A stretch of DNA of 6,516 nucleotides from a bacterium UBA1790 (GTDB taxonomy: Bacteria > Bacteroidota > Bacteroidia > Bacteroidales > Muribaculaceae): assembly GCA_002314465.1 (NCBI GenBank), contig DCGA01000068.1, positions 1 through 6,516 on the forward strand, given 5' to 3'. Position 1 is the first letter of the stretch, and each line of letters begins with the position of its first letter. A program made the position numbers and the translations under genes. Positions 6,472 through 6,516 of this stretch are shown here, piece after piece. Below the pieces are notes generated by a model. It made no database searches. It saw only the letters and a program-made list of their open reading frames with translations, and was not told where the DNA came from.

Positions 6472-6516
6472 CTTAACTAATTAACCTTCTAATACCATTA
6501 ACATAAACCTTAAACA
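6472..6516 (+). promoter_or_regulatory. G-free 45-base tract at the right edge, possible 5' leader of a plus-strand gene
   Basis: The last 45 bases contain no G on the plus strand and end in CATAAACCTTAAACA. Such unstructured A/C/T-rich stretches commonly lie just before start codons in Bacteroidales, notably before outer-membrane transport (SusC-like) genes. No start codon falls inside the window, and no clear TAnnTTTG element was found upstream. It could equally be the C-free 3' end of a minus-strand transcript ending at the neighbouring hairpin. Confidence 0.35.

Overview
The window looks like chromosomal DNA from a member of the order Bacteroidales (Prevotella- or Muribaculaceae-like). 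The signs are a BspA-type leucine-rich-repeat surface protein, a YfhO-family membrane protein carrying Bacteroidetes-style motifs, a methyltransferase-like protein with the 'GIHSPF' N-terminus common in this phylum, A-rich gene leaders without Shine-Dalgarno sequences, and a TAnnTTTG promoter element. The genus cannot be fixed from the sequence alone.

All recognisable genes lie on the minus strand and read right to left. The first is a yfhO-family gene (3396-5927). After 17 bases comes a small methyltransferase-fold gene (2659-3378), and after 36 more bases a secreted BspA-like LRR protein (2622 down past base 1). The short gaps and the lack of a visible terminator between them suggest one transcript from a TATCTTTG element at 5990-5997, whose leader contains a GC-rich hairpin. 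An internal promoter for the LRR gene cannot be excluded. No pathway linking the three proteins is evident; all three may act at the cell envelope, but that is inference.

The LRR gene is interrupted. After a signal peptide and the first LRRs (codons 1-111), codon 112 is TAA. The same frame then stays open for 762 codons to the window edge and encodes the rest of the expected protein: LRR modules, linker motifs and a C-terminal beta-rich domain. A single substitution, with no frame change, explains this. It is either a recent nonsense mutation or a sequencing error.

The right end (5928-6516) holds no convincing gene. It contains a family of degenerate repeats built on GATTTTTAnACT and GCTTCGCG, including two 57-bp tandem units. 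It also has a GC-rich nested inverted repeat, a short 9-base periodic tract, and a hairpin next to a T-tract (read on the minus strand). The window ends in a 45-base stretch without G that could be the leader of a plus-strand gene starting just outside.

No tRNA, rRNA, CRISPR array, insertion sequence or phage gene was seen. The strongest candidates for something unusual are the interrupted LRR gene, the intergenic repeat family, and the methyltransferase-like protein with degenerate motifs. I do not see a convincing new defence or mobile system.
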